DNA of 64,000 nt from Clostridiales bacterium (GCA_015243575.1 CP042469.1:2694929-2758928), one strand, 5' to 3'; counted from the first letter of the stretch, positions 35,783-44,807 are shown. Numbers and translations: made by a program. Notes: a model not told the origin generated them from the sequence alone.

Positions 35783-36622
35783 TTAATTCTTCCCTGGTTT
35801 CGTTTGATCCCATACCGCATTGACCAATATCCCTATCACGAGAATATATCCAAGGATATAAAACCAGAACAGCAATGCCACAATAGCAGCTAAGCTTCCG
35901 TACAGCAAATCGTAGTTGGCAAACACGGAAGCATAATAGGAATAAATCCACGATGCAAGCAGCATTCCGCTGGATGCTACGATGCTTCCAGGCAATATCT
36001 TTCTAAACTTTATCCGCTCTGATGGCAGAACATAGTAGTTGTAGCTGATCATCAGGAAGTAAAGGGCAAGGGCAACAGGCCATCTCAGAACAAACCAAAT
36101 GTTATCAAAGACAAATTGTAAATGCAGGAACTGATTCACATATGCAGTGAATACATGAATAATAATTTCACCGTAAACGAGGATCAGTAAGCCAAAGGCT
36201 AACGTGAATATTGTAATCAGAATCGTCTTTACAGCTCTCAGCCGCTCCCGGATGAAGCCTCTTCCTCCGGATGGATGGCCTGTGAAGGAATAATTTGAAA
36301 TTCGCATCAGAGAATATGATGCTTTTGAAGCCGCCCACAATGCGAATACAATAAAAGCTGCACTGATTGCCCCCGACGGGTTATAAGTCAGATAATCCGA
36401 CAAACTGGCTGAGATTTCCGGTGATACATATTGTGCTAATAGATCTTTAATCGCGTTCATAGATATGGAAAACACACCCAGCATTTCACCAAGGATGATG
36501 GCTGCCGGCACCAGCGACAGCAGAAAAAAGAAGGCCAATTCCGCCGCAACCCCCTGATAATACGGATCTGTGATTCTCTTTATGATCATCAATGTCATAT
36601 TCAGCAGTCTTCTGCCACTCAT
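35783..36622 (-). CDS. YihY/virulence factor BrkB family membrane protein
   Basis: A 279-residue inner-membrane protein with six hydrophobic helices, matching the YihY/BrkB family. It has the family-typical ELAFFFLLSLVPAAIIL in helix 1, the WAASKASYSLMRISN stretch after helix 2 and the YNYYVLPSERIKFRKILPGS loop. Despite early naming, family function remains undefined; roles in envelope integrity or transport have been suggested. It lies 92 bp downstream of rdgB on the same strand and may be co-transcribed with rph and rdgB. Confidence 0.88.
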   Translation of the reverse strand: MSGRRLLNMTLMIIKRITDPYYQGVAAELAFFFLLSLVPAAIILGEMLGVFSISMNAIKDLLAQYVSPEISASLSDYLTYNPSGAISAAFIVFALWAASKASYSLMRISNYSFTGHPSGGRGFIRERLRAVKTILITIFTLAFGLLILVYGEIIIHVFTAYVNQFLHLQFVFDNIWFVLRWPVALALYFLMISYNYYVLPSERIKFRKILPGSIVASSGMLLASWIYSYYASVFANYDLLYGSLAAIVALLFWFYILGYILVIGILVNAVWDQTKPGKN

Positions 36623-36714
36623 CGCTCTATGAATCCCCTTCCCAATGTTTCATCCCCCTAGTGTTCTGTCTCGTTGATATCTGGAGCTACTGCGCCGCAC
36701 AAATTTCCAGCCTG

Positions 36715-37323
36715 CTAGGCGGAAGTCTCTGCAGTAGCCGCAGTCAACATTCCTTTCAATTTCTGCAGGGCTTTCGCTCTATGGCTGATTTGATTTTTCT
36801 CCTCTGCGGTTAGTTCCGCAAAGGTTCTGTCATATCCGTTTGGAACAAACAATGGGTCATATCCAAAGCCATTGCTGCCCCTCGCTTTGTATATAATATG
36901 CCCTTCGCACTCTCCTCTTGCCACGATTTTCCTCCCATCGGGATAGATCATAGTGATTACAGACACAAACCTGGCAGTACGCTGATCCTCATCCACTGTT
37001 TCAAGCAGAGCGAGAAGCTTTTCATTGTTTTGTGCATCACTTGCATCTTCTCCCGCAAATCGTGCAGAGATTACACCCGGTGCTCCATCCAGTGCATCCA
37101 CCATCAGCCCGGAATCGTCTGCGATTGTAATTTCACCGCAAAGCACCTGTATCTCTCTTGCTTTCTTTTCTGAATTTTCCTCAAAAGTGTCGCCGTCCTC
37201 TTCCACCTCTATATCAGGGACGCCTGCAGCATCTCTGGGAACCACATCCATTCCAAACTCTTTCGTTATCGCTTGAATCTCGTCTATTTTATGCTGATTC
37301 TTTGTTGCTGCAACAATACGCAT
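36715..37323 (-). CDS. rdgB: RdgB/HAM1 non-canonical purine NTP pyrophosphatase
   Basis: A 202-residue house-cleaning enzyme that hydrolyses ITP, dITP and XTP to monophosphates, preventing their incorporation into nucleic acids. The family motif starts at the N-terminus (RIVAATKNQHKI), with ITIADDSGLMVDALDGAPGVISARF in the middle and SNGFGYDPLFVPNG plus ISHRAKAL towards the end. ATG 37323 follows AAAGGGGT. It is 27 bp downstream of rph; rph-rdgB is a common Bacillota arrangement. Confidence 0.95.
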   Translation of the reverse strand: MRIVAATKNQHKIDEIQAITKEFGMDVVPRDAAGVPDIEVEEDGDTFEENSEKKAREIQVLCGEITIADDSGLMVDALDGAPGVISARFAGEDASDAQNNEKLLALLETVDEDQRTARFVSVITMIYPDGRKIVARGECEGHIIYKARGSNGFGYDPLFVPNGYDRTFAELTAEEKNQISHRAKALQKLKGMLTAATAETSA

Positions 37324-37350
37324 GCAATCTACCCCTTTCATTTTTAATCT

Positions 37351-38076
37351 TTATCCAAGGTCGCCTAAAACCTCTTTTTGAACTGCAATTAGTTCTCTGC
37401 AGCCCTTGGCGGCAAGTTCAAGCATCTGCTGGAGCTGCTGAGGCTGAAAGGGAGAATCCTCCCCGGTACCCTGGACCTCAATATACTCGCCCTGGTCTGT
37501 CATTACCACATTCATATCCACCTTGGCATTGGAGTCTTCAGCATAAGGCAGATCCAGAACCGTTTCATCACCGACGATTCCAACGCTTACTGCGGATACA
37601 AAAGTCTTGACCGGAATTGCATCGATCAGTTTTTTCTCCTTCATCCACTTCATTGCTTCCACCATGGCGACGAAAGCACCTGTAATGGATGCGGTGCGGG
37701 TCCCGCCATCTGCCTGAATCACATCGCAGTCGATCCAAATCGTTCGCTCACCCAACCGATCCATATCAACCACCGAACGAAGGGCTCTTCCAATGAGCCG
37801 CTGAATTTCCATGGTTCTTCCATCAACTTTGCCTCTGGAGGAATCTCTGGTCTTTCTGTTTCCTGTGGAACGGGGAAGCATCCCGTATTCTGCAGTAATC
37901 CATCCTTTTCCGGTTCCTTTCAGATGCTGCGCCGTCTTCTCTTCTACGGATGCAGTGCAGATTACTTTCGTATTGCCCATCTCTATCAGTACGGATCCCT
38001 CAGCATGCATCAGATAATGGTTGGTAATTTTCACAGCCCGGAGCTGGTCAAAGTCTCTGTCGTCAAATCGTTTCAT
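37351..38076 (-). CDS. rph: ribonuclease PH
   Basis: A 241-residue phosphorolytic 3'-to-5' exoribonuclease that trims tRNA 3' ends. Conserved stretches include [29 protein letters not shown], the [11 protein letters not shown] helix, [17 protein letters not shown] and the closing [16 protein letters not shown]. Length is normal. ATG 38076 has CGAGGAG upstream; an earlier in-frame start is unsupported. It is followed directly by rdgB. Confidence 0.96.
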   Translation of the reverse strand: MKRFDDRDFDQLRAVKITNHYLMHAEGSVLIEMGNTKVICTASVEEKTAQHLKGTGKGWITAEYGMLPRSTGNRKTRDSSRGKVDGRTMEIQRLIGRALRSVVDMDRLGERTIWIDCDVIQADGGTRTASITGAFVAMVEAMKWMKEKKLIDAIPVKTFVSAVSVGIVGDETVLDLPYAEDSNAKVDMNVVMTDQGEYIEVQGTGEDSPFQPQQLQQMLELAAKGCRELIAVQKEVLGDLG

Positions 38077-38130
38077 AGTAACTCCTCGTTCCATACCCGC
38101 CTTTGGCAAGGTACACTGTCAAAGGTATGA

Positions 38131-38156
38131 TAAAAGAAGAACTCTTACGAGTTCTT
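38131..38156 (-). terminator. terminator overlapping the DUF47 stop codon
   Basis: Minus-strand stem AAGAACTC-GTAA-GAGTTCTT (38137-38156) followed by CTTTTAT. The hairpin loop contains part of the TAA stop of the DUF47 gene, so its 5' arm is coding sequence. Confidence 0.65.
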
Positions 38157-38768
38157 CATCATTACGCTTTCAATTACATCGGCAACGTCTTCGCAGGCAT
38201 CGCAGCAAATTTCCATATAGTGCAGTGTTCTGCCCCAGCCATAAACTTCCAGCGGATCTTTGCCCTGCACATAGAGGTTGCGGGTAGCCTTTGTAAACAG
38301 TTGATCGCCCTCTTCTTCCATACGGTTAATTTCTACAATCAAGCCGTGCAACGTGTGGGATTTTCTGAAATTATGGAATTCAACAAGAGCTTCCCGGAGT
38401 GCCTCACAGCACTTTACAATGATTTCAGCCATTTTTAAGGAATCCTCTCGCATGGTTTTGATATTGAACATGTACATACGCATCAGTACGTCTTCGATGG
38501 CATCGGTTACGTTGTCTATGGCATCAGCCATGGCAACGATGTCTTCTCTTTCGATGGGGGTGATGAATTCCTTAGCCAGCTTTTTCATCATGATATGCCG
38601 TTCTACATCGCCGGCATGCTCGATATTATGCATCTCCTTCATCTTTTCTTCCAGCTCATCCGGATTGAAGTTGTGCATTATCTCACTGAGCAAATTCGCT
38701 GCCTGGCAGGAATAATTCACTAGCTCCACAAACGTGCCGAAGTAATTATCATCTTTCTTTATCGCCAT
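38145..38768 (-). CDS. DUF47 family protein (PhoU-like, partner of Pit)
   Basis: A 207-residue all-helical protein of the DUF47 (TIGR00153-type) family, distantly related to PhoU and normally encoded beside Pit phosphate permeases, whose activity it is thought to modulate. Acidic metal-binding helices are visible (IEHAGDVERH, AMADAIDNVTDAIEDV, EICCDACEDVADVIE). It lies 45 bp downstream of the pit gene in the same direction, and its stop codon is embedded in a terminator hairpin. Confidence 0.92.
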   Translation of the reverse strand: MAIKKDDNYFGTFVELVNYSCQAANLLSEIMHNFNPDELEEKMKEMHNIEHAGDVERHIMMKKLAKEFITPIEREDIVAMADAIDNVTDAIEDVLMRMYMFNIKTMREDSLKMAEIIVKCCEALREALVEFHNFRKSHTLHGLIVEINRMEEEGDQLFTKATRNLYVQGKDPLEVYGWGRTLHYMEICCDACEDVADVIESVMMKNS

Positions 38769-38813
38769 TCTATTTTATTCTCCTTTAAATCTCTTCTAAT
38801 ATGGTAATTCTAG

Positions 38814-39866
38814 TTAAAATATCTTCATAAACAGCCAGGTCATCAGAAAACCAATGAGGCCGCAGCCCGGAAAGGTCAGGATCCATGCGGATACCATTTC
38901 TCTGACGACACCCCAGTTTACGGAAGAAAGCCTCTTCGCGGCTCCAACTCCCATAATAGAAGTGGTTTTTGTATGGGTTGTGCTCACCGGCAGGCCGAAA
39001 ATCGAAGCTGTGAACAAGCAAAGCACCGCAGCCAAATCCGCGGAAAATCCCTGATGCTTCTCAAGCTTTACCATATCCATTCCGACAGACTTGATAATGC
39101 GGTATCCTCCGATAGAAGTACCCAGTGCCATAATCACAGAGCAAAGAACCATCAGCCAGATCGGAATTTGAAATTCCGTTACATTGCTATTTCCCTGAGA
39201 CAAGAAGATACCAAGCAGGAATACACCCATAAACTTTTGGCCATCCTGCGCACCGTGCATGAACGCCATACCGGCGGCTCCCGCAACCTGTGCATTTTTG
39301 AAAACAAAATAGGTCTTCCTTCTGTCTGCTCTGGCAAAGATTTTCTCGATGGCCTTCACAACGATCCATCCCGCGCCGAAGCCCATGCAAGTCGAAAGAA
39401 CCAGCCCATAAATAACCTTAACCCATTCACCAGGGTTGATGCCGGACATACCGCCCTGCAATGCAATGGCCGCTCCCGAAATTCCTGCAATCAGCGCATG
39501 GCTTTCGCTGGTCGGAATTCCGAACCACCAGGCTGCCGTTGCCCAAAGCACGATAGCAAACATCGCTGCACAAAGAGCAACCAGCGCATCCCCGGAATTT
39601 CCTCCGAAGTCTACCATGTTATAAATGGTCTGCGCTACTGTAGCATTGAATATTGTCATAATAAATACGCCAAAGAAGTTGAATACCGCCGCCATCAGAA
39701 TTGCGGCCTTGGGTCCCATGGAACGTGTGGAAACACACGTAGCGATGGCATTTGGTGCATCGGTCCATCCATTGACCAGAATAACGCCCAATGTCAGTAT
39801 GGTAGTAACCACAAGAGCCGGATTCGTAAATAATTGGTCGATAAAATCAACAAGTAAAACTGTCAT
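38814..39866 (-). CDS. pit: inorganic phosphate transporter, Pit family
   Basis: A 350-residue membrane permease of the PiT family, importing phosphate with H+ or Na+. Both inverted family signatures are present: NGWTDAPNAIATCVSTRSM near residue 32 and AAVLCLFTASIFGLPVSTTHT near 285, separated by about ten helices and AWWFGIPTSESHALIAG. An AAGGAGG site precedes the ATG at 39866. It forms a two-gene operon with the DUF47 protein; no pstSCAB genes are in view. Confidence 0.94.
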   Translation of the reverse strand: MTVLLVDFIDQLFTNPALVVTTILTLGVILVNGWTDAPNAIATCVSTRSMGPKAAILMAAVFNFFGVFIMTIFNATVAQTIYNMVDFGGNSGDALVALCAAMFAIVLWATAAWWFGIPTSESHALIAGISGAAIALQGGMSGINPGEWVKVIYGLVLSTCMGFGAGWIVVKAIEKIFARADRRKTYFVFKNAQVAGAAGMAFMHGAQDGQKFMGVFLLGIFLSQGNSNVTEFQIPIWLMVLCSVIMALGTSIGGYRIIKSVGMDMVKLEKHQGFSADLAAVLCLFTASIFGLPVSTTHTKTTSIMGVGAAKRLSSVNWGVVREMVSAWILTFPGCGLIGFLMTWLFMKIF

Positions 39867-39947
39867 TCAATTCCTCCTTTTCAAACGATACTATCATATC
39901 ATTTTTAATGGCGCTTTACAATAATAATTGTCGAACGCAACGGTTCT

Positions 39948-39977
39948 GGCAGAAAGGCCCCGCAGTATGCGAGGCCT
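39948..39977 (-). terminator. terminator after the PfkB kinase and small gene
   Basis: Minus-strand stem AGGCCTCGCA/TGCGGGGCCT with one G-U pair, followed by TTCT. It lies 20 bases after the stop of the 45-residue protein gene. Confidence 0.6.
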
Positions 39978-39997
39978 CCCGTTTACCATCTTCTGTT

Positions 39998-40135
39998 TTA
40001 CCTGTCTGTGTTAGGTCCCAGTCCCGTTTTTTTAGCGTTATGCCCCAAATTTTGACCTAAGACAGTCTTCGGCACACTGCCCTCTTTTATTTCATTGCTC
40101 TTCTTATTTCCCAAAGAGCGGTTCTTCTTTTTCAT
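39998..40135 (-). CDS. small basic protein, 45 residues
   Basis: A short gene with a strong case for translation: GAGGTGATAATAG precedes its ATG, and that site overlaps the stop of the PfkB kinase (TGA 40147-40149), so the two are coupled. A terminator follows its stop. The product is very basic and hydrophilic, starting MKKKNRSLGNKKSNEIK and ending LGHNAKKTGLGPNTDR, with no membrane segment. Composition (Asn, Lys, Gly) recalls minor small acid-soluble spore proteins, but I cannot match a family. Function unknown. Confidence 0.6.
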   Translation of the reverse strand: MKKKNRSLGNKKSNEIKEGSVPKTVLGQNLGHNAKKTGLGPNTDR

Positions 40136-40146
40136 CTATTATCACC

Positions 40147-41100
40147 TCATGAATAGATTTCCCTATTCTCGGCCTGATATGCTTCGATCTGCTGCTTATT
40201 TTTTACGGCCTCCACAGCACCTGCAGCTTCTGTAGAGATTGCAGCCGCAGCCGCAGCGAAACTGCCGCAATCACGAAGGCTTTTCCCATCCAAAGCTGAC
40301 GCGATGAAGGCTGCAGCAAAGTTATCTCCCGCCCCCGTGGTATCAATCACTTGCGCTGGATAAGCAAGGAGGCGATATCGTTCTTTTTCGCTTTTGATCA
40401 AACATCCATCTTTTCCCAGCTTAATCATCACATTCCCCACACCATTTTGAAGAAGGCAATCTGCCATTTCATCCGGGGTGTTTTTACCCGTCAGCAACCT
40501 TGCTTCCTCCAGATTTGGCAGAAAGTAATCGATATAAGGAAGGATCTTTTCAATATCCTTCAAACCTTCCCCACCTGTCATAGGAACCATATCAGCAAAC
40601 GTTACGGTTTGATGTTCTCTCGCAGTCTGTACAATTTGTAATATTGTATCCATATTTCTCAGCTTGCTGGAAAAGATGCTTGCCAGCGACACTGCTCTTG
40701 AACTTTTAATCAGCGAAAAATCGATCTCCTCCGGAAGAAAGCTTCCGGAAACCTTTGTCTGAGTTTTCAGGAACCTTCTCTGACCATCCTGATCAATCAT
40801 CGCGATATTAATTCTTGTTTCCGCCTCTGGATCGATGAGCATGCCTTCATAGTGAATTCCTTCTTCGGCGCAGCGCTTAACAATCATTTCGCCGGCCATA
40901 TCCTTGCCGATGTGACCTATGAGTGCTGTCTTTTTTCCGAGCCGGGATAAGATCACAGCTTCGTTGAACGCATCGCCGCCTGTGGTCAGCCGAATCCTGT
41001 CAACCATCGTGGTTTCATGGTAAAAAAAATGCTCATCAACAGGACCGACTGGAAGGTCAAGCAACACAACTCCGATACAAACTACATCAAAGCTTTTCAT
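40147..41100 (-). CDS. PfkB family carbohydrate or nucleoside kinase
   Basis: A 317-residue ribokinase-fold sugar kinase. It has the N-terminal GGDAFNEAVILSRLG motif for substrate binding and the C-terminal DTTGAGDNFAAAFIA with the catalytic Asp and anion hole. ATG 41100 follows AAGGAGT; an upstream in-frame start is unsupported. The substrate cannot be assigned: GGDAFN differs from the GGKGAN of ribokinases, and no transporter or isomerase is adjacent. A 45-residue protein gene is coupled to its 3' end. Confidence 0.88.
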   Translation of the reverse strand: MKSFDVVCIGVVLLDLPVGPVDEHFFYHETTMVDRIRLTTGGDAFNEAVILSRLGKKTALIGHIGKDMAGEMIVKRCAEEGIHYEGMLIDPEAETRINIAMIDQDGQRRFLKTQTKVSGSFLPEEIDFSLIKSSRAVSLASIFSSKLRNMDTILQIVQTAREHQTVTFADMVPMTGGEGLKDIEKILPYIDYFLPNLEEARLLTGKNTPDEMADCLLQNGVGNVMIKLGKDGCLIKSEKERYRLLAYPAQVIDTTGAGDNFAAAFIASALDGKSLRDCGSFAAAAAAISTEAAGAVEAVKNKQQIEAYQAENREIYS

Positions 41101-41437
41101 AATTTCTGACTCCTTATTGAGTAGTCTGCAACACTCAAAACTTGGCATGTGTTACAGCGTACTAGTTCGAATTCTTTTTCATTATTCTACCATAAAAGTG
41201 TGTTTCCTCTAACAGCTTTTTACGGAACCTTCAAATATATTTTGTGAAACAAGACAGAATATATAACAATGGAAATTGCTCTGTTGTCAAATTATAGAAT
41301 CCTTCTATAATTCACCTGGCAAAAGCTGCAAAAAAATCGGCAGATTGACTTTGAAATTTAGATTGTATAAGATGGTATAAGATTGTCTAAAAATGGTATA
41401 ATTTGTTGAAATCGGAGCGAAGATTAAGGAGTATCGA
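41101..41437. other. divergent intergenic region between PfkB kinase and arginase
   Basis: About 340 AT-rich bases that must carry promoters for both flanking genes. Just upstream of the arginase gene GTATAA occurs three times, at 41365, 41375 and 41396, that is, 10 and 21 bp apart on one face of the helix. A TTGACT at 41345 could serve as a -35 box, although the spacing to the nearest TATAAG is only 15. No gene is seen. Confidence 0.4.
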
Positions 41438-42337
41438 ATGAACAATACGATAGAAAAAATTCATGTAATTGGCATGCAGATGGATCTTGGGGCATCCAAG
41501 CGGGGTGTAAATATGGGACCTTTGGCCATCCGATATTCGGGGCTGATGGAAAAGCTGGAAGAACTGAGTTTTTCCGCTTCAGACAAAGGCGATATTCTGG
41601 CAGGCGATCCTGATCCTTCAAATCCTAAATTAAAAAACTTCAAACCCATTTTCGAAGCCAACAGAAGCCTGTTTGAAAAAGTCACTACTTCGCTGAAGGA
41701 AGGCGCCTTTCCAGTTATATTAGGCGGAGATCATTCTGTCGCAGCGGGAAGTATTTCTGCGACGAATCAGTTCTACAAGAAAGTCGGAATCATCTGGATT
41801 GACGCGCATGGAGACTTTAACAACGAAGAAAGTTCTCCCAGTGGAAATATGCACGGAATGCCCCTTTCCGCTGTTACAGGTTTTGGCCCCGCTTCAATGG
41901 TTGCATTCAGCGGATCTGATCAATATGTGGATCCTCAAAATGTGGCGGTCGTGGGAGGAAGAGACATTGACCCAGGTGAGAGAAAACGCATGGCCGAATC
42001 CGGAATTCACGTATTCTCCATTCATGATGTGGACCGCCTTGGAATGGCTGAAGTGATGAAAAGAGCCATCGAGGTTGCTGGAAACGGAACCGCCGGAATT
42101 CACGTCAGCTTTGATGTCGATGCAATCACGCCGCAGGAAGCACCTGGTGTCGGAACTCCTGTCCACAGCGGACTTACCGTACGAGAAGCCTTTTTAGCCG
42201 CAGAGTTAATCGCCGAATCAGGAAAGCTGATCGCACTGGATATGGTTGAAATAAATCCTATCCTTGACGAAAAGAACCGTACTGGAATCCTCGCATGTGA
42301 GCTAATCCTATCCTTGCTAGGCAAATCCGTATATTAA
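41438..42337 (+). CDS. rocF: arginase
   Basis: A 299-residue ureohydrolase that splits arginine into ornithine and urea. The binuclear manganese ligands are in place: GGDHS near residue 98, DAHGDFN near 121 with the following His, and SFDVDAITP near 228. The N-terminal IGMQMDLGASKRGVNMGP is typical of arginase rather than agmatinase. AAGGAG precedes the ATG. It is a single-gene unit with a terminator. In an amino-acid-fermenting anaerobe it would feed ornithine into fermentation or recycle nitrogen; neighbouring ornithine genes are absent. Confidence 0.93.
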   Translation: MNNTIEKIHVIGMQMDLGASKRGVNMGPLAIRYSGLMEKLEELSFSASDKGDILAGDPDPSNPKLKNFKPIFEANRSLFEKVTTSLKEGAFPVILGGDHSVAAGSISATNQFYKKVGIIWIDAHGDFNNEESSPSGNMHGMPLSAVTGFGPASMVAFSGSDQYVDPQNVAVVGGRDIDPGERKRMAESGIHVFSIHDVDRLGMAEVMKRAIEVAGNGTAGIHVSFDVDAITPQEAPGVGTPVHSGLTVREAFLAAELIAESGKLIALDMVEINPILDEKNRTGILACELILSLLGKSVY

Positions 42338-42367
42338 AACAAATCCAGATACAAATCAGGGTATCCT

Positions 42368-42405
42368 TCAGGGCTTCGTTCTATTTACGAAGTCCTGATT
42401 TTTTG
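42368..42405 (+). terminator. terminator after arginase
   Basis: Stem TCAGGGCTTCG/CGAAGTCCTGA with one G-U pair, followed by a run of six T. Confidence 0.85.
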
Positions 42406-42469
42406 AATGAAGTGCAACTGGTTTGCATCGATAAATTGGGGTATTATTATTGAAAAGAGAGGTGGCAGA

Positions 42470-42919
42470 ATGGATAAACGAACGAAAATTGTGATGAGTC
42501 AGGTCATGCTTCCCAGCCAGGCCAACGTAGCCGGAAACGTCCATGGCGGTGAAATCATGAAGTTGATGGATACTGCGGCCGGCGCTGTCGCAAAAAAATA
42601 TGCCAGGGGCAACGTGGTGACCGCCCGAGTGGACGAGCTGCAATTTCACCTTCCGGTATTTGTAGGCGCAATGGTTACAATGACAGCAATCATTGCCTAT
42701 GTGGGCAGAACCTCAATGGAGGTTGTCGTTACCGTTGATGTTGAGGATCTGGAATCCGATACTGAACCCATCCGCGCCCTGTCCTCCTACTTTACCATGG
42801 TGGCTTTGGACAAGGCGGGCAAACCACGTCCCCTTCCTCCGCTGCTGCTTGAGACAGAAGAGGAAAAGGAACTTTATGAAGAAGCGAAACGCAAGCGGGA
42901 AGGCTTACGCTGCAAATGA
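42470..42919 (+). CDS. acyl-CoA thioesterase (hot-dog fold)
   Basis: A 149-residue hot-dog-fold acyl-CoA hydrolase of the YciA/BACH-like group. Landmarks are MLPSQANVAGNVHGGEIMKLMDTAAG, with the substrate-binding Asn and active-site Asp, then VTARVDELQFHLPV and an EVVVTVDVED strand. ATG 42470 has GAGAGGTGG upstream. It stands alone between arginase and the convergent tyrA. The preferred acyl chain cannot be read from the sequence; members often control free CoA during fermentation. Confidence 0.9.
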   Translation: MDKRTKIVMSQVMLPSQANVAGNVHGGEIMKLMDTAAGAVAKKYARGNVVTARVDELQFHLPVFVGAMVTMTAIIAYVGRTSMEVVVTVDVEDLESDTEPIRALSSYFTMVALDKAGKPRPLPPLLLETEEEKELYEEAKRKREGLRCK

Positions 42920-42944
42920 GTACGAAGTGACATCAATTCTATCA

Positions 42945-43778
42945 TCATCCATCGATCAGGATCTTGCGTTCTGTTCCTTCATGGAGCAGATCCCAAAGAT
43001 CCTTTTCATTTCCCGCCTGAATTGCATCCCGATATTCCTGCAGGCGTTCGATCATTCCATTGATCTCCTCAGCAAGATTTTCACGATTTAAAAGGAATAG
43101 CTCTGTCCACATGTTCTCGTTAAGCTTGGCTACCCGGCTCAGATCTTTATAACTTCCTGCAGAAAAACCCTTATGACGAATCGATGTGGGACTCTTTACA
43201 TAAGCACTGGAAACAACATGAGCCAGCTGCGAAGTAAACGCAATGATTTGATCATGCTCTTCCGGCGTTGATATCTCTACATGGTTGAATCCAAGCGACA
43301 TCCAAAACCTCTTCAGCTGATCCATATCCTGTATACTCATATCCCTCTGTGGTGTAAGAATCATTGAGGCATGCTTGAACAGGTTCTTCTGAGAATGCTC
43401 AAATCCTGAATATTCAATTCCGGCCATAGGATGCCCCCCTACATAGACAAATCCCTTTTCATCCGCGATGGGCTGGATTTCTCTGCAAACAGCAGACTTC
43501 ACACCGCAGCAATCAATGACTACGGCGCCTCTTTTTAGTTCACTTTGATGTTCCTGCACAAAGCCTATTGCTGCAGCAGGATAGAGTGCAAGGATTATAA
43601 TATCACATTGCGGCATTACTTCTTCTGTGAGCTTTTCATCGATGGCTTCCAGAAGAATTGCCTTGTAGATGACGGATTCCTGCAGGTCAGTACCAAAGAC
43701 TTTATGCTCTGTGTTCTGTTTGATCGCTTTGGCGATGGAGCCTCCAATGAGCCCTAAGCCAACAATACCTATCTTCAT
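42945..43778 (-). CDS. tyrA: prephenate dehydrogenase
   Basis: A 277-residue NAD(P)-dependent enzyme that converts prephenate to 4-hydroxyphenylpyruvate, the committed step to tyrosine. It begins with the Rossmann motif GLGLIGGS and has DCCGVKSAVC, VGGHPMAGIEYSGFEHS with the catalytic His, and the helical dimerisation domain (SQLAHVVSSAYV). No ACT domain is present, so feedback regulation would have to act elsewhere. It lies 15 bp after aroF and should be under the same tyrosine-rich leader peptide, consistent with control of tyrosine synthesis. Confidence 0.93.
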   Translation of the reverse strand: MKIGIVGLGLIGGSIAKAIKQNTEHKVFGTDLQESVIYKAILLEAIDEKLTEEVMPQCDIIILALYPAAAIGFVQEHQSELKRGAVVIDCCGVKSAVCREIQPIADEKGFVYVGGHPMAGIEYSGFEHSQKNLFKHASMILTPQRDMSIQDMDQLKRFWMSLGFNHVEISTPEEHDQIIAFTSQLAHVVSSAYVKSPTSIRHKGFSAGSYKDLSRVAKLNENMWTELFLLNRENLAEEINGMIERLQEYRDAIQAGNEKDLWDLLHEGTERKILIDG

Positions 43779-43793
43779 CGTTTTCCCCCGTTC

Positions 43794-44807
43794 TTAGTGC
43801 GCGCCATGAAATGCAAAAGGCAGGATATTCTGTACACTCTTAACCAGATCCGTAAAAGCCTCCGGCGTCAGAGACTGCTGTCCGTCGCAAAGCGCGTGGA
43901 TCGGATCATTATGAACCTCTATGAGCAAGCCATCCGCTCCGCAGGCAACTGCTGCCATCGCCATGGGCTTCACAAGCTTTGAAAGTCCTGTAGCATGGCT
44001 GGGATCGACAACAATCGGCAGATGGGTCATGGTTTTCAAAAGCGGTACAGCGGAAAGATCCAGCGTGTTTCTCGTCGTGGTTTCGAAGGTTCGGATCCCT
44101 CGCTCGCAGAGGATTACTCGTCCATTGCCTCCGGCCATGATATATTCTGCACTCATGAGAAGTTCCTGAAGGGTACTGGAAAGTCCCCTCTTCAGAAGAA
44201 TTGGCTTGGTTGTTTTCCCCAGCTCCTTCAAAAGCTCAAAATTCTGCATATTTCTGGCTCCCACCTGAATTACATCCACCTCTTCAAACAATGGCATCTG
44301 TGATAGATCCATGATTTCCGAAACGATAGGAAGACCAGTGGCCTTCTTTGCTTCCAGCAAAAGGTCGATCCCTTTATCTCTCATCCCCTGGAACGCGTAT
44401 GGGGAGGTTCTTGGCTTAAATGCGCCTCCTCGCAGCATTCCAGCTCCCGAGGCTTTCACACTTTCTGCAACGCTGCAAATCTGATCGAGAGATTCAACGG
44501 AGCATGGCCCTGCGATAATTTGGAAATTTCCTCCTCCAACTTTCACGCCGTTTACATCAACCACGGTATCCTGGGGATGGAATTTCCGATTTGCATTCTT
44601 GTAAGGTTCAGTGATACGCTTAACAGATTCTACAATATCAAGCGCGGAAATCAGGTCAATATCCACGATAGAGGTATCTCCGATGAGACCCAATATAGTC
44701 GTATTTTTTCCCTGTGAAAAATGAATATCAATATTCATACTTTTCAGCCACTGAACCAGATTGTCCAGTTGCTTTTGATTCGGATTATCTTTTAACACTA
44801 CAATCAT
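43794..44807 (-). CDS. aroF: 3-deoxy-7-phosphoheptulonate (DAHP) synthase
   Basis: A 337-residue type I-beta DAHP synthase that starts the shikimate pathway from phosphoenolpyruvate and erythrose 4-phosphate. Residues 1-70 are the ferredoxin-like N-terminal domain (MIVVLKDNPNQKQLDNLVQW) that mediates aromatic feedback in this subtype; the barrel follows with IAGPCSVES, GGAFKPRTSPYAFQG, GARNMQN and KRG. ATG 44807 follows AGGAGGG; earlier in-frame codons lie in the leader. A leader peptide with four consecutive Tyr codons and an attenuator hairpin precede the gene. tyrA follows at 15 bp. Confidence 0.94.
   Translation of the reverse strand: MIVVLKDNPNQKQLDNLVQWLKSMNIDIHFSQGKNTTILGLIGDTSIVDIDLISALDIVESVKRITEPYKNANRKFHPQDTVVDVNGVKVGGGNFQIIAGPCSVESLDQICSVAESVKASGAGMLRGGAFKPRTSPYAFQGMRDKGIDLLLEAKKATGLPIVSEIMDLSQMPLFEEVDVIQVGARNMQNFELLKELGKTTKPILLKRGLSSTLQELLMSAEYIMAGGNGRVILCERGIRTFETTTRNTLDLSAVPLLKTMTHLPIVVDPSHATGLSKLVKPMAMAAVACGADGLLIEVHNDPIHALCDGQQSLTPEAFTDLVKSVQNILPFAFHGAH

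Noticed and set aside
35614-35823. A 69-codon plus-strand frame upstream of the BrkB gene
   Set aside because: No ribosome binding site and its 3' part overlaps the BrkB gene end.
38973-39833. A 286-codon plus-strand frame antisense to the phosphate transporter gene
   Set aside because: Composition is atypical (His, Asn, Arg rich) and pit is certain on the other strand.
39998-40135. Calling the 45-residue basic protein a small acid-soluble spore protein
   Set aside because: Composition is suggestive but no conserved motif of a known SASP family could be confirmed.
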